A DNA stretch of 64,000 nt. It comes from JAIBJN01 sp963811635. Its GTDB lineage: Bacteria > Actinomycetota > Thermoleophilia > Gaiellales > Gaiellaceae. The DNA lies in assembly GCA_963811635.1 (NCBI GenBank), contig CAWESB010000016.1:87749-151748 (forward strand), in the 5' to 3' direction. Positions 23,943 to 33,114 of this stretch are shown piece after piece. Numbering within the stretch: the stretch's first letter is position 1; each line of letters begins with the position of its first letter. A program made the position numbers and the translations under genes. A model generated the notes under the pieces. It made no database searches, was not told where the DNA came from, and saw only the letters and a list, made by a program, of their open reading frames with translations.

Positions 23943-24947
23943 GTGGACGCTGCCGCGCTCCGCGCGCGGATCGAAGAGCACGTCCGCCGGCACGATCTGA
24001 TCCCTCCCGGCGGCGAGGTCGCGTGCCTCGTCTCGGGCGGCGCCGACTCGACCTGTCTCTGGCATGCGCTCGGGGCGCTGGGCTACGGCGCCTCGGCGCT
24101 GCACGTGAACCACCGGCTGCGCGGGGAGGAGTCCGAGGCGGACGCACGCTTCTGCGCCGACGGACTCGGGGCCCGCGTCGTCGAGGCGCCTCCGGCGGAG
24201 AAGGCGACCGAGGCCGAGCTGCGCGATCTCCGCTACGCGGTCGACGCCGGCGCGCTGCGGGCGACCGGGCACACCGCCTCGGATCAGGTGGAGACGATCC
24301 TCTTCCGGCTCGTGTCCAGCGGGACGACCACCGGCATCCGCGTGCGCCGCGACGACGGTGTCGTCCGGCCCCTCCTCACGATCTGGCGGGAGGAGACCGA
24401 GGCCTACTGCGAGACGGAGGGCCTCCCGTTTCGCCGCGACTCGTCGAATCCGGATACGGCGCGCGGGCTCATCCGGGCCGAGATCCTGCCGGCGCTCCGC
24501 CGCCTGCACCCGGCCGCCGAGCGGAACGTCCTCGCGGCTCTCGAGGACGGCGAACGGCTCCCGCGACCGGCCGAGAGAGCGCTGTTAGAGTTGCTCGCCT
24601 CTCGTGAGGGATCGAAGCGTCTCGACCTGGGCGACGGCCGCGTGGCGGTGAGGGAGTACGAGAGTGTCTGGCTCGAGCGCGGCCCCGTGCCGCTCGAAGG
24701 CCGGGTCCGCTGGGGCCGGTGGACGCTCGAGGCGACCCGCCCGGGCCTGCACGTGCGCGGCTGGCGCCCCGGCGATCGCCTCGCGGGCCACGGCAAGAAG
24801 GTGCAGGACGTCTTCGTCGACGCCAAGGTCCCGCGCTCGGAGCGCGAAGCGTGGCCGCTCGTCGTCCGGGGCGACGAGGTCGTCGCCGTCCCCGGGATCA
24901 CGAGCGCGCCCGGCTACGAGGGCGCGGTCAGCGGGGAGCGGGAGTGA
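23943..24947 (+). CDS. tilS: tRNA(Ile)-lysidine synthetase TilS
   Basis: Converts the wobble C of the AUA-reading tRNA-Ile to lysidine with ATP and lysine, an essential step. The 334-residue product has the PP-loop SGGADST near residue 32, VNHRLRG, and the HTASDQVETILFRLVSSGT substrate segment. The C-terminal domain contains WRPGDRLAGHGKKVQDVFVDAKVPRSER. The start is GTG at 23943; the ATG two bases earlier is in another frame. It overlaps the start of hpt by 4 bases, in the conserved order tilS-hpt-ftsH. Confidence 0.92.
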   Translation: MDAAALRARIEEHVRRHDLIPPGGEVACLVSGGADSTCLWHALGALGYGASALHVNHRLRGEESEADARFCADGLGARVVEAPPAEKATEAELRDLRYAVDAGALRATGHTASDQVETILFRLVSSGTTTGIRVRRDDGVVRPLLTIWREETEAYCETEGLPFRRDSSNPDTARGLIRAEILPALRRLHPAAERNVLAALEDGERLPRPAERALLELLASREGSKRLDLGDGRVAVREYESVWLERGPVPLEGRVRWGRWTLEATRPGLHVRGWRPGDRLAGHGKKVQDVFVDAKVPRSEREAWPLVVRGDEVVAVPGITSAPGYEGAVSGERE

Positions 24948-25516
24948 GCTCCGTGAACGAGCTCACCGCGGCCGTCTCGGACACCCTCATCGACGAGGAC
25001 ACGCTCCAGAGCCGCATCGGCGAGCTCGGCGCCGAGATCAGCGACGACTACCGCGGGCGCGACCTGCTCCTGATCGGCGTGCTCAAGGGGGCCGTCTTCT
25101 TCATGGCCGACCTGATGCGCCAGATCGACATCCCTTGCGAGGTTGACTTCATGGCCATCTCGAGCTACGGCGCCGGCGTCGACTCCTCGGGCGTCGTCCG
25201 GATCCTCAAGGACCTCGACGTCTCGATCGAGGGACGGAACGTCCTCGTGGTCGAGGACATCATCGACTCCGGCCTCACGCTCTCCTACCTGCTGCGGAAC
25301 CTCGAGGCCCGTGAGCCCGCCTCGCTCGAGATCTGCGCCCTCCTGACCAAGCCGTCCCGGCGCGAGATCGACATCCATACCCGCTACACGGGCTTCGAGA
25401 TCCCGAACAAGTTCGTGATCGGATACGGGCTCGACTTCGCCGAGCGGTACCGAAATCTTCCATTTGTCGGCGTTCTCCGAGACGAGCTTGCCGTGCAGGC
25501 AGAGGAGATCGCGTAA
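24944..25516 (+). CDS. hpt: hypoxanthine phosphoribosyltransferase
   Basis: Salvages hypoxanthine/guanine with PRPP. The 190-residue product has the type I PRTase features: GVLKGAVFFMADL, the PRPP-binding motif VLVVEDIIDSGLTLSYLL and the hood and purine-site region near VIGYGLDFAERYRN. The start is GTG 24944, inside a GTGA overlap with tilS and with GGGGAG 5 bases upstream; a second GTG at 24953 is less well placed. It is the middle gene of the tilS-hpt-ftsH unit. Confidence 0.93.
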   Translation: MSSVNELTAAVSDTLIDEDTLQSRIGELGAEISDDYRGRDLLLIGVLKGAVFFMADLMRQIDIPCEVDFMAISSYGAGVDSSGVVRILKDLDVSIEGRNVLVVEDIIDSGLTLSYLLRNLEAREPASLEICALLTKPSRREIDIHTRYTGFEIPNKFVIGYGLDFAERYRNLPFVGVLRDELAVQAEEIA

Positions 25517-25591
25517 CGAAATCCTCATCCGTCGGCTCTCTGTAGCCGAATAGGAGACTGCTACGCTTCATCCAGCCCTGAGGTCCTTTCG

Positions 25592-27544
<1,953 letters not shown>

Positions 27545-27592
27545 CCTCGCGCGGGGGCGGGCCCGAAGGCCCACCCCGGTCACGAGCTCGGC

Positions 27593-28192
27593 TCAGCAGT
27601 TTGCGAGCAGGTACTGGCGAATGCCCTTGGGCTCGCCGCGCTTCATGTCGGCGATGAACCCGTCGTAGAAGCGGAGGAGGTCGGCGGAGTAGCCGGGCTC
27701 GTCCTCCCATGCGCCGGGACGACGGGGCATCATGGTCGCCCGGATGCGCTCGAAGCCGGTGACCGCCTCGACGCGCTGGGCTGCGTCGCCCTCGTTCCAG
27801 TACTCGAACCACGCACACGTCGCCTGGCTCTGGGCGAACATCAGCCCCGCGCCTTCCCCGTAGAAGCCGTCGTCGAGGTGTGGATCGCTCCAGGTGGCGC
27901 CGGGCGGAAGCCGCAACATGGCGGCGGCCTCGTCGAACTCGCCGCGCGCCGTCTGGGCGTCGTTGAGGAACGACCCGCGCAGTCCCCAGCCGGCCGCGGC
28001 GAGCACGAGCGCGAGGACGGCCACGATCAGGACGACCCGCCCGCGGCTCCGCGGCGTCCTGCGAGGCTCCTGCCGCGCAGGGGTCGCGACGATCGAGCGG
28101 CGTAGGCGCTCCCGAGCATCGGGCTCGGCCGGGGCGAGATCGGCCGCCGGGTCGAGCCGGCGCAGGAGCTCGAGCGTGTCAGGAGCGGGCAT
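27593..28192 (-). CDS. membrane protein partnered with the ECF sigma factor, putative anti-sigma factor
   Basis: A 199-residue protein. Its N-terminal cytoplasmic segment of about 50 residues (MPAPDTLELLRRLDPAADLAP onward) is followed by one membrane helix (about 52-71) and an extracytoplasmic domain of about 125 residues containing two cysteines. It lacks the zinc-binding HxxxCxxC motif of ZAS anti-sigma factors. The anti-sigma role rests only on context: its start overlaps the end of the ECF sigma gene by 14 bases. It may instead be a signalling or structural partner. Confidence 0.65.
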   Translation of the reverse strand: MPAPDTLELLRRLDPAADLAPAEPDARERLRRSIVATPARQEPRRTPRSRGRVVLIVAVLALVLAAAGWGLRGSFLNDAQTARGEFDEAAAMLRLPPGATWSDPHLDDGFYGEGAGLMFAQSQATCAWFEYWNEGDAAQRVEAVTGFERIRATMMPRRPGAWEDEPGYSADLLRFYDGFIADMKRGEPKGIRQYLLANC

Positions 28193-28718
28193 CGAAGACA
28201 CCTCCGGAGATGTGGGCGGAAAGGTCGTGCTCCCCGGCTTCCAGGGCGGCCTCCAGCCGCCGACGCGCCCGGAAGAGCCGCACCGCGACGTTCGCCCGGG
28301 TGCAGCCGAGCGCACGGGCGATCTCGTCGCGGCTCAGGTCGTCCCAGGCGGCCAGGAGCAGGATCTCGCGGTCGGTCTCCGAGAGCCCTGCCAGCGCGGC
28401 CCGGAGCGCGTCGCGCTCTGCCAGTGGAACGGCGATGTCGCCGCTCGGGGCCGCCTCTGGCCCGAGCCGCTCCACGAGAGCGTCGCGCCGCCGGTCGCCT
28501 CGGCGTAGGTTGGCGCGGACGTTCCGCGCCACGCCGAGCAGCCACGGCAAGGCGTCCTCGGGGACCTCGTCGAGCCGCCGCCAGGCGACGAGGAACGTCT
28601 CGGCGGCGATCTCGTCGGCCAGCGCCGGGGCGCGCCGCCGCGCGTACGCGCGGACGGCGTCGAGATGGAGCTCGTAGAGGCGGTTGAAGCGCGCCTCTCG
28701 CGGTCCGGCTTCGGTCAT
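28179..28718 (-). CDS. ECF-family RNA polymerase sigma factor
   Basis: A 179-residue sigma factor. Region 2 is FNRLYELHLDAVRAYARRR through DEIAAETFLVAWRRLDEVP, and region 4 is LSETDREILLLAAWDDLSRDEIA and ALGCTRANVAVRLFRARRRL. It has no C-terminal extension. The start ATG 28718 has GGAGGA five bases upstream; a longer reading to 28778 lacks one. It overlaps the downstream membrane-protein gene by 14 bases, the standard sigma/anti-sigma arrangement. Confidence 0.92.
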   Translation of the reverse strand: MTEAGPREARFNRLYELHLDAVRAYARRRAPALADEIAAETFLVAWRRLDEVPEDALPWLLGVARNVRANLRRGDRRRDALVERLGPEAAPSGDIAVPLAERDALRAALAGLSETDREILLLAAWDDLSRDEIARALGCTRANVAVRLFRARRRLEAALEAGEHDLSAHISGGVFDARS

Positions 28719-28785
28719 CGGCTTCCTCCAGGTCGGGAGCACGGTCTCCCTGTCCCTGTCCGGCATCCCGAGGCCCATTGCAGCT

Positions 28786-29538
28786 CTAGAAGATGAGGTA
28801 GCGTCGCCGGCGCGCTTTGCGCGGCGGGTCCGGGACGGCCTCGCCCGCCACGATCGCGGTCGGAGCCTCGGCGGTGAGGAAGACTGCGAGCCGGTCGTCG
28901 CCGACCGCCTCGGCGGCGGCCGCGAGGCCGGCTTCCCGCACGTCCGGGGTGTGGGCGTCGCTCGCGAGGACGTGGGCGAGGCCGCTTCCCAGCAGTCGCT
29001 CGGCCGCCTTCTGGGAGGAGCGGCCGATGCGCCCGTCGAGCGACGCCGCGGTCAGCTGGACGAGCGCGCCCAACCGCACCGCCTCCGTGAGCCTGCCGGG
29101 GTCCGCCTGCACGGCGCGGTTCCGCTCCGGGTGGGCGAGCACGGCCTGGAAGCCGCGGAGGCCGAGCCCGTAGACGGTCTCCTCGAGGCCCGCGGGCCAG
29201 CCGGAATAGGGGAACTCGAGCAGCAGGTAACGCTCCGACCGCGCGAGCGAGAAGCGGCGCAGGTCGTCGTCCTCGAGCGAGCCGAGCATGCCGAGGTCTA
29301 TCTCCCCGCCGGGCAGGACCTCCAGGTCGATCCGCTGCTCGAGGAAGTCCTCGCGGAGGCGTGCGACTCCGCGCTCCATCTCCTCGGGCCTGGTGGGGTA
29401 GTCGTTGCGGACGTGCGGCGTGGCCGCGATCGCCGTGACGCCGTCCTCGGCGGCTCGGCGGGCGAGGGCGCGTGCATCCTCGACCGTCCGGGACCCGTCG
29501 TCGAGCCCGGGGAGGATGTGGGAATGGAGGTCGATCAC
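28786..29538 (-). CDS. PHP-domain protein-tyrosine phosphatase, CpsB/CapC/YwqE family
   Basis: A metal-dependent phosphatase that in Firmicutes dephosphorylates BY-kinases of exopolysaccharide synthesis. The 250-residue product starts with the PHP motif MIDLHSHILPGLDDG and has TPHVRNDY, HPERNR and SDAHT metal-ligand segments in order. The start is GTG 29538. A BY-kinase with a C-terminal tyrosine cluster is encoded at 43963-45321, so a functional link is plausible although the genes are 14 kb apart. It is divergent from folP, with 25 bases between the starts. It ends with a basic tail (RKARRRRYLIF). Confidence 0.88.
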   Translation of the reverse strand: MIDLHSHILPGLDDGSRTVEDARALARRAAEDGVTAIAATPHVRNDYPTRPEEMERGVARLREDFLEQRIDLEVLPGGEIDLGMLGSLEDDDLRRFSLARSERYLLLEFPYSGWPAGLEETVYGLGLRGFQAVLAHPERNRAVQADPGRLTEAVRLGALVQLTAASLDGRIGRSSQKAAERLLGSGLAHVLASDAHTPDVREAGLAAAAEAVGDDRLAVFLTAEAPTAIVAGEAVPDPPRKARRRRYLIF

Positions 29539-29563
29539 GAAGCCCGTAGGATACGGTTGCCAC

Positions 29564-30379
29564 GTGAGACCCTCGCTGGAGCAGGCATTTCCCCGCCCGG
29601 CGGTGCTCGGGGTCGTGAACGTCACGCCCGACTCCTTCTCCGACGGCGGCCACTACCTGCGGCCCGAGGCTGCGATCGCGCTCGCGCTCGGGTACCTCGA
29701 CGAGGGCGCGGCGATGGTGGACGTCGGCGGCGAATCGACGCGCCCGGGCTCCGAGGGAGTCACAGCCGAGGTGGAGCTGAGCCGGATCGAGCCCGTCCTG
29801 GAGCACCTCCAGGGGTGCCCGGTCTCCGTCGACACCTCCAAGGCGGCGGTCGCGCGCCGCGCGCTCGAGCTTGGTGCCGTCATGGTCAACGACGTGACCG
29901 CGCTCCGCGGCGACCCGGAGCTCGGCGGGGTCGTCGCGGACGCCGGTGCCTACCTCTGCCTCATGCACATGCTCGGCGAGCCGCGGACGATGCAGGACGA
30001 CCCGCGCTACGACGATGTCGTCTCCGACGTGAAGGCGTTCCTCGAGGAGCGGCTGGCGGTGGCGGTCCAGGCCGGGATTCCCGAGGAGCGGATCTGCCTC
30101 GATCCCGGGATCGGCTTCGGCAAGACCGTGGAGCACAACGTCGAGCTGCTCGGCAGGCTCGACGAGTTGGTGGCCATCGGCCGGCCCGTGCTCGTCGGCG
30201 CGTCGCGCAAGCGCTTCCTCGGGCGGCTGCTCGGCGATCCGGATGCGGTCACCGGGTCGGTCTCTGCGGGGGTGGCGGTCGCCGTGCTCGCCTTCGAGCG
30301 CGGTGCATCGTTCCTGCGCGTCCACGACGTCCGTGCCCATGTCGAGGCGCTCGAAGCCGCCCGCGCGGTGGTGCAGTGA
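29564..30379 (+). CDS. folP: dihydropteroate synthase
   Basis: Joins p-aminobenzoate to dihydropterin pyrophosphate in folate synthesis. The 271-residue TIM-barrel protein has LGVVNVTPDSFSDGG, VDVGGESTRPG, VSVDTSK, NDVTAL and the C-terminal GASRKRFLG; all substrate motifs are present. The start is GTG 29564. It overlaps folB by 4 bases (GTGA), so folP-folB-folK are translated in a coupled chain. Confidence 0.95.
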   Translation: MRPSLEQAFPRPAVLGVVNVTPDSFSDGGHYLRPEAAIALALGYLDEGAAMVDVGGESTRPGSEGVTAEVELSRIEPVLEHLQGCPVSVDTSKAAVARRALELGAVMVNDVTALRGDPELGGVVADAGAYLCLMHMLGEPRTMQDDPRYDDVVSDVKAFLEERLAVAVQAGIPEERICLDPGIGFGKTVEHNVELLGRLDELVAIGRPVLVGASRKRFLGRLLGDPDAVTGSVSAGVAVAVLAFERGASFLRVHDVRAHVEALEAARAVVQ

Positions 30380-30738
30380 GCGAGGTCGTGATCGAGGTCG
30401 CGGGCCTCGAGCTCCAGGGGTACCACGGCGCCCTCGAGGAGGAGCAGCGCGTCGGTCAGCGCTTCGTCTTCGACGTCACCCTCGTGGCGCACGACGCGGG
30501 CGCGCGCACGGACCAGCTCGGGGACACGGTCGACTACACCGAGGTCGTGGCCCGCATCCGCGAGATCAGCGACGGTCGCCGATTCAATCTGATCGAGGCG
30601 CTCGCCGCAGCGGTCGCCGACGACCTCGTCGACCACTTCCCGGTCTCGCGGGTCCGCGTGCGCGTACGGAAGCCCGAGGTGCAACTCGAGGCGCTGGTCG
30701 AGCACACCTCGGCCACCGTCGAGCGCAACAGTCGGTGA
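30376..30738 (+). CDS. folB: dihydroneopterin aldolase
   Basis: Converts dihydroneopterin to hydroxymethyl-dihydropterin. The 120-residue product has the family pattern GLELQGYHGALEEEQRVGQRF, DTVDYTEV, and the C-terminal catalytic-lysine strand VRVRVRKPEVQLEA. The length is normal for FolB. The GTG start at 30376 overlaps the folP stop codon, and its own stop overlaps the folK start by 4 bases. Confidence 0.94.
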   Translation: MSEVVIEVAGLELQGYHGALEEEQRVGQRFVFDVTLVAHDAGARTDQLGDTVDYTEVVARIREISDGRRFNLIEALAAAVADDLVDHFPVSRVRVRVRKPEVQLEALVEHTSATVERNSR

Positions 30739-31196
30739 GGGCGTACGTCGGGCTCGGCGCCAACCTCGGCGACCGCGAAGGGACGATCCGCAGCGCGGTC
30801 GCGCTTCTGGGGACGCAGCCGGGAATCGACGTGGTCGCGGTCTCGTCCCTCCGCGAGACCGAGCCGGTCGGCTACGTCGACCAGCCCGCGTTCCTGAACG
30901 GCGCCGTCGCGGTCGAGACCGAGCTCTCGCCCCAGGAGCTGCTCCAGCGCCTGCTCGCCGTCGAGCTCGCCCTCGGACGGGTCCGAGGCAAGGGCCCCCG
31001 CTTCGGCCCGCGCGCGATCGACCTCGACCTGCTCCTCTACGGGGCGGAGGTGGTCGACGAGCCGGGCCTGACCGTTCCGCATCCCCGTCTGGCCGAGCGC
31101 CGCTTCGTCCTGGAGCCGCTCCACGAGCTGGATCCCGACCTCTCGCTGCCCGACGGGCGCGCGGTGCGGGACCTGCTCGGGTCGCAGTTACAATGA
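30735..31196 (+). CDS. folK: 2-amino-4-hydroxy-6-hydroxymethyldihydropteridine pyrophosphokinase
   Basis: Transfers pyrophosphate from ATP to hydroxymethyl-dihydropterin. The 153-residue product has the HPPK motifs YVGLGANLGDREG near the N-terminus, the signature RFGPRAIDLDLLLYG and VPHPRLAERRFVLEPL. It is a normal-length single-domain FolK. GTG 30735 overlaps the folB stop. Its stop overlaps the start of the DUF2469-like gene by 4 bases. Confidence 0.95.
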   Translation: MRAYVGLGANLGDREGTIRSAVALLGTQPGIDVVAVSSLRETEPVGYVDQPAFLNGAVAVETELSPQELLQRLLAVELALGRVRGKGPRFGPRAIDLDLLLYGAEVVDEPGLTVPHPRLAERRFVLEPLHELDPDLSLPDGRAVRDLLGSQLQ

Positions 31197-31570
31197 TGTC
31201 CATGTCCAACCTCGACGAGCTCGACGAGTACGAGGCAGAGCTCGAGCTACGACTGAAGAAGGAATACTCGGCCGTCTTCGGCCTCTTCCGGTACTGCATC
31301 GTCACGCAGGACTCCACGTACCTGTGCAACCGGCACGAGCTGAAGGTGCTGCCGCAGACGACCTACCCGTTCTTCCACCTGACCATGGAGGACGTCTGGG
31401 TCTGGGACAAGAACCGCCCGACCCGGATCATCCCGCGCGCCGAGGTCTACACGTCGAGCGACGTGACGATCGAGGAGCTGCGTGGCGAGGGCGACGGCCC
31501 GGCGCTCACCCCCGAGGCGCTCGCGGAGAAGCTCGGCGAGACCCTCGGCGGCGAGGAAGAGTCGCTCTAG
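31193..31570 (+). CDS. DUF2469-family protein
   Basis: A 125-residue acidic protein with the DUF2469 pattern: an N-terminal helix LDEYEAELELRLKKEYSAV, FGLFRYCIVTQDSTYLCN, and the conserved VWVWDKNRPTRIIPRAEV plus VTIEEL. The family is largely confined to actinobacteria and its function is unknown. The start ATG 31193 overlaps the folK stop (ATGA); in-frame ATGs at 31196 and 31202 are alternatives. It sits between the folate genes and coaX on one strand. Confidence 0.82.
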   Translation: MMSMSNLDELDEYEAELELRLKKEYSAVFGLFRYCIVTQDSTYLCNRHELKVLPQTTYPFFHLTMEDVWVWDKNRPTRIIPRAEVYTSSDVTIEELRGEGDGPALTPEALAEKLGETLGGEEESL

Positions 31571-31582
31571 CACCGTAGGCCC

Positions 31583-32347
31583 ATGCTGCTGGCCGTCGAC
31601 GTCGGCAACACCCAGACGGTCCTGGGGCTCTACGACGGCGACCGGCTGGCCGAGCACTGGCGCGTGGCCACGGAGGCCGAGCGCACGGGCGACGAGCTGG
31701 GCGTGCTCGTCGGGCGGCTGCTCGAGCTGCGCGACTTCGGCTACGAGGAGGTCGCCGGCGTCTGCCTGTCGTCCACCGTGCCGCCTCTCGTCCGCGCCTA
31801 CGAGGAATTCGCGCGCGACTATGCGGAGGCGCCGCTGCTCGTGCTCGGGCCCGGGACGCGGACCGGCATCCCCATCGTCTACGACGATCCGCGCGAGGTC
31901 GGCCCCGACCGGATCGCCAACGCCGTCGCGGCGCGCGAGCGCTACGGGGCGCCCTGCATCGTCGTCGACTTCGGGACGTCCACGAACTTCGACATCGTCT
32001 CCGCCGCCGGCGAGTACGTCGGCGGTGTCCTCGCTCCCGGGATCGAGGTCTCGATGGAGGCGCTGTTCGCCCGGGCCGCCCGCCTGGTCAAGGTCGACTT
32101 CTCGGCGCCGCCGTCGGTGATCGGGAAGACGACTGTCGCGGGCCTGCAGTCGGGAATGGTCTACGGCTTTGCCGGCCAGGTGGACGGCATCGTCGGGCGG
32201 ATCCGCGGTGAGATCGGCGAGACGGCGCCCGTCGTCGCCACGGGAGGGCTCGCCGAGCTGATCGCGCCGCACGCGGAGACGATCGACACGGTCGATCCGC
32301 TCCTGACGCTCGAAGGCCTGCGCCTCGTCTGGGACCGGAACGGCTAG
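31583..32347 (+). CDS. coaX: type III pantothenate kinase
   Basis: Catalyses the first step of coenzyme A synthesis. The 254-residue ASKHA-fold protein begins with phosphate loop 1 LLAVDVGNTQTVLGLY. It then has GPDRIANAVAARERYG, the second nucleotide loop VDFGTSTNFDIVSA and the C-terminal ATGGLAEL. The length and motif order are those of CoaX. Its 3' end overlaps the convergent Clp-N gene by 4 bases. Confidence 0.95.
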   Translation: MLLAVDVGNTQTVLGLYDGDRLAEHWRVATEAERTGDELGVLVGRLLELRDFGYEEVAGVCLSSTVPPLVRAYEEFARDYAEAPLLVLGPGTRTGIPIVYDDPREVGPDRIANAVAARERYGAPCIVVDFGTSTNFDIVSAAGEYVGGVLAPGIEVSMEALFARAARLVKVDFSAPPSVIGKTTVAGLQSGMVYGFAGQVDGIVGRIRGEIGETAPVVATGGLAELIAPHAETIDTVDPLLTLEGLRLVWDRNG

Positions 32348-33018
32348 CTGCGCGTCCGCACGGCGGTGCTGAGCGCCTCGGGGTCCGCTCCGAGCTCGCG
32401 GACGATGGCGACGGCGCCGGCGCGCTCATCGGACAGGAGGCCGAGGAGGATGTGCTCGGCGCCGATGTAGTTGTCGCCGAGCGCCTGCGCCTCCCGGACG
32501 CTCCCCTCGAGGGCGCGCTTGGCGGCTCGCGTGAAGCCGTGCCGACGTCGGGATGGGCCTGACGGCTCCAGTGCAGCGACGCGCTCGCGGATGGGCTCCG
32601 CGGTCAGCCCGGCCTCGGCGAGCACGGCGGCCGTGGCCTCGTCCTCTGCCCGCGCCAGGCCGAGCAGCAGGTGCTCCGAGCCGGCGCGGGAATGCCCGAG
32701 CGTGCGGGCCTCCTCCTGTGCCAGCACGATCACCTGTCGCGCGCGGCGCGTGAAGCGGGTGAACGGCCAGTCGAAGTGTCGGCGCGCGTCCCGGCGGGCG
32801 TGCCGGCCGCCCTCGTCGCCCTCGACGATCTGGTGGACGCGCTGGTGGCTGAGGCCGAGGCTCTCGGCGATCTCGCGCAGCGAGCCGCCTTCGGCATGGA
32901 GGCGCCGGATCGCGTAGCCGTAGTCGGCTCGGGCGCTCTCGAGCGCGTGCTGAGCTTCCAGCATGCGATCGCGCGAGTCGCGCGCTTCGCCGAGAGCGGC
33001 GGGATCCAAGGGCGTCAT
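32344..33018 (-). CDS. helix-turn-helix protein with two Clp-N (ClpC N-terminal) repeats
   Basis: A 224-residue protein without ATPase modules. The N-terminal part (about 1-70) contains a helix-turn-helix, SLREIAESLGLSHQRVHQIVEG. Two Clp-N repeats follow (about 80-145 and 155-224), the first very close to ClpC (RFTRRARQVIVLAQEEARTLG; compare the clpC gene at 56259). Clp-N domains bind adaptors or substrates and, in some bacteria, phospho-arginine. A transcription factor that senses the ClpC substrate pool is a reasonable inference. The start ATG 33018 lies just after a strong promoter overlaid with TGTCTA/TAGACA palindromes. Confidence 0.82.
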   Translation of the reverse strand: MTPLDPAALGEARDSRDRMLEAQHALESARADYGYAIRRLHAEGGSLREIAESLGLSHQRVHQIVEGDEGGRHARRDARRHFDWPFTRFTRRARQVIVLAQEEARTLGHSRAGSEHLLLGLARAEDEATAAVLAEAGLTAEPIRERVAALEPSGPSRRRHGFTRAAKRALEGSVREAQALGDNYIGAEHILLGLLSDERAGAVAIVRELGADPEALSTAVRTRS

Positions 33019-33020
33019 GG

Positions 33021-33067
33021 TGTCTAGCGTAGTAGACAGCACAGATGCTGTCAAGGGGACTAGACAG
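33021..33067. promoter_or_regulatory. overlapping palindromic operators at the Clp-N/HTH promoter
   Basis: TGTCTA (33021-33026), 6 bases, TAGACA (33033-33038) is a perfect inverted repeat across the -10 element. GACAGCA (33035-33041), 4 bases, TGCTGTC (33046-33052) is a second perfect inverted repeat reaching the -35. A further TAGACAG lies at 33061-33067. These are probably binding sites for the HTH protein itself (autoregulation). Confidence 0.65.
33026..33054 (-). promoter_or_regulatory. sigma-70-type promoter of the Clp-N/HTH gene
   Basis: On the minus strand, a consensus TTGACA (33054-33049), a 17-base spacer and TACGCT (33031-33026), ending 8 bases before the ATG at 33018. The start site would lie at or next to the ATG, so the transcript may be nearly leaderless. 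Confidence 0.65.
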
Positions 33068-33114
33068 TACGCCCGGCGCCAGGCCGGCGTGCGCCCGCCG
33101 CGACCGTCTGGGGC

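Noticed and set aside
20055..24509. A 1484-codon open frame on the minus strand, and a 1319-codon plus-strand frame at 33196-37155
   Set aside because: Both lie across genes with clear families on the other strand or frame and have Arg/Pro/Ala-rich composition typical of shadow frames in very GC-rich DNA.
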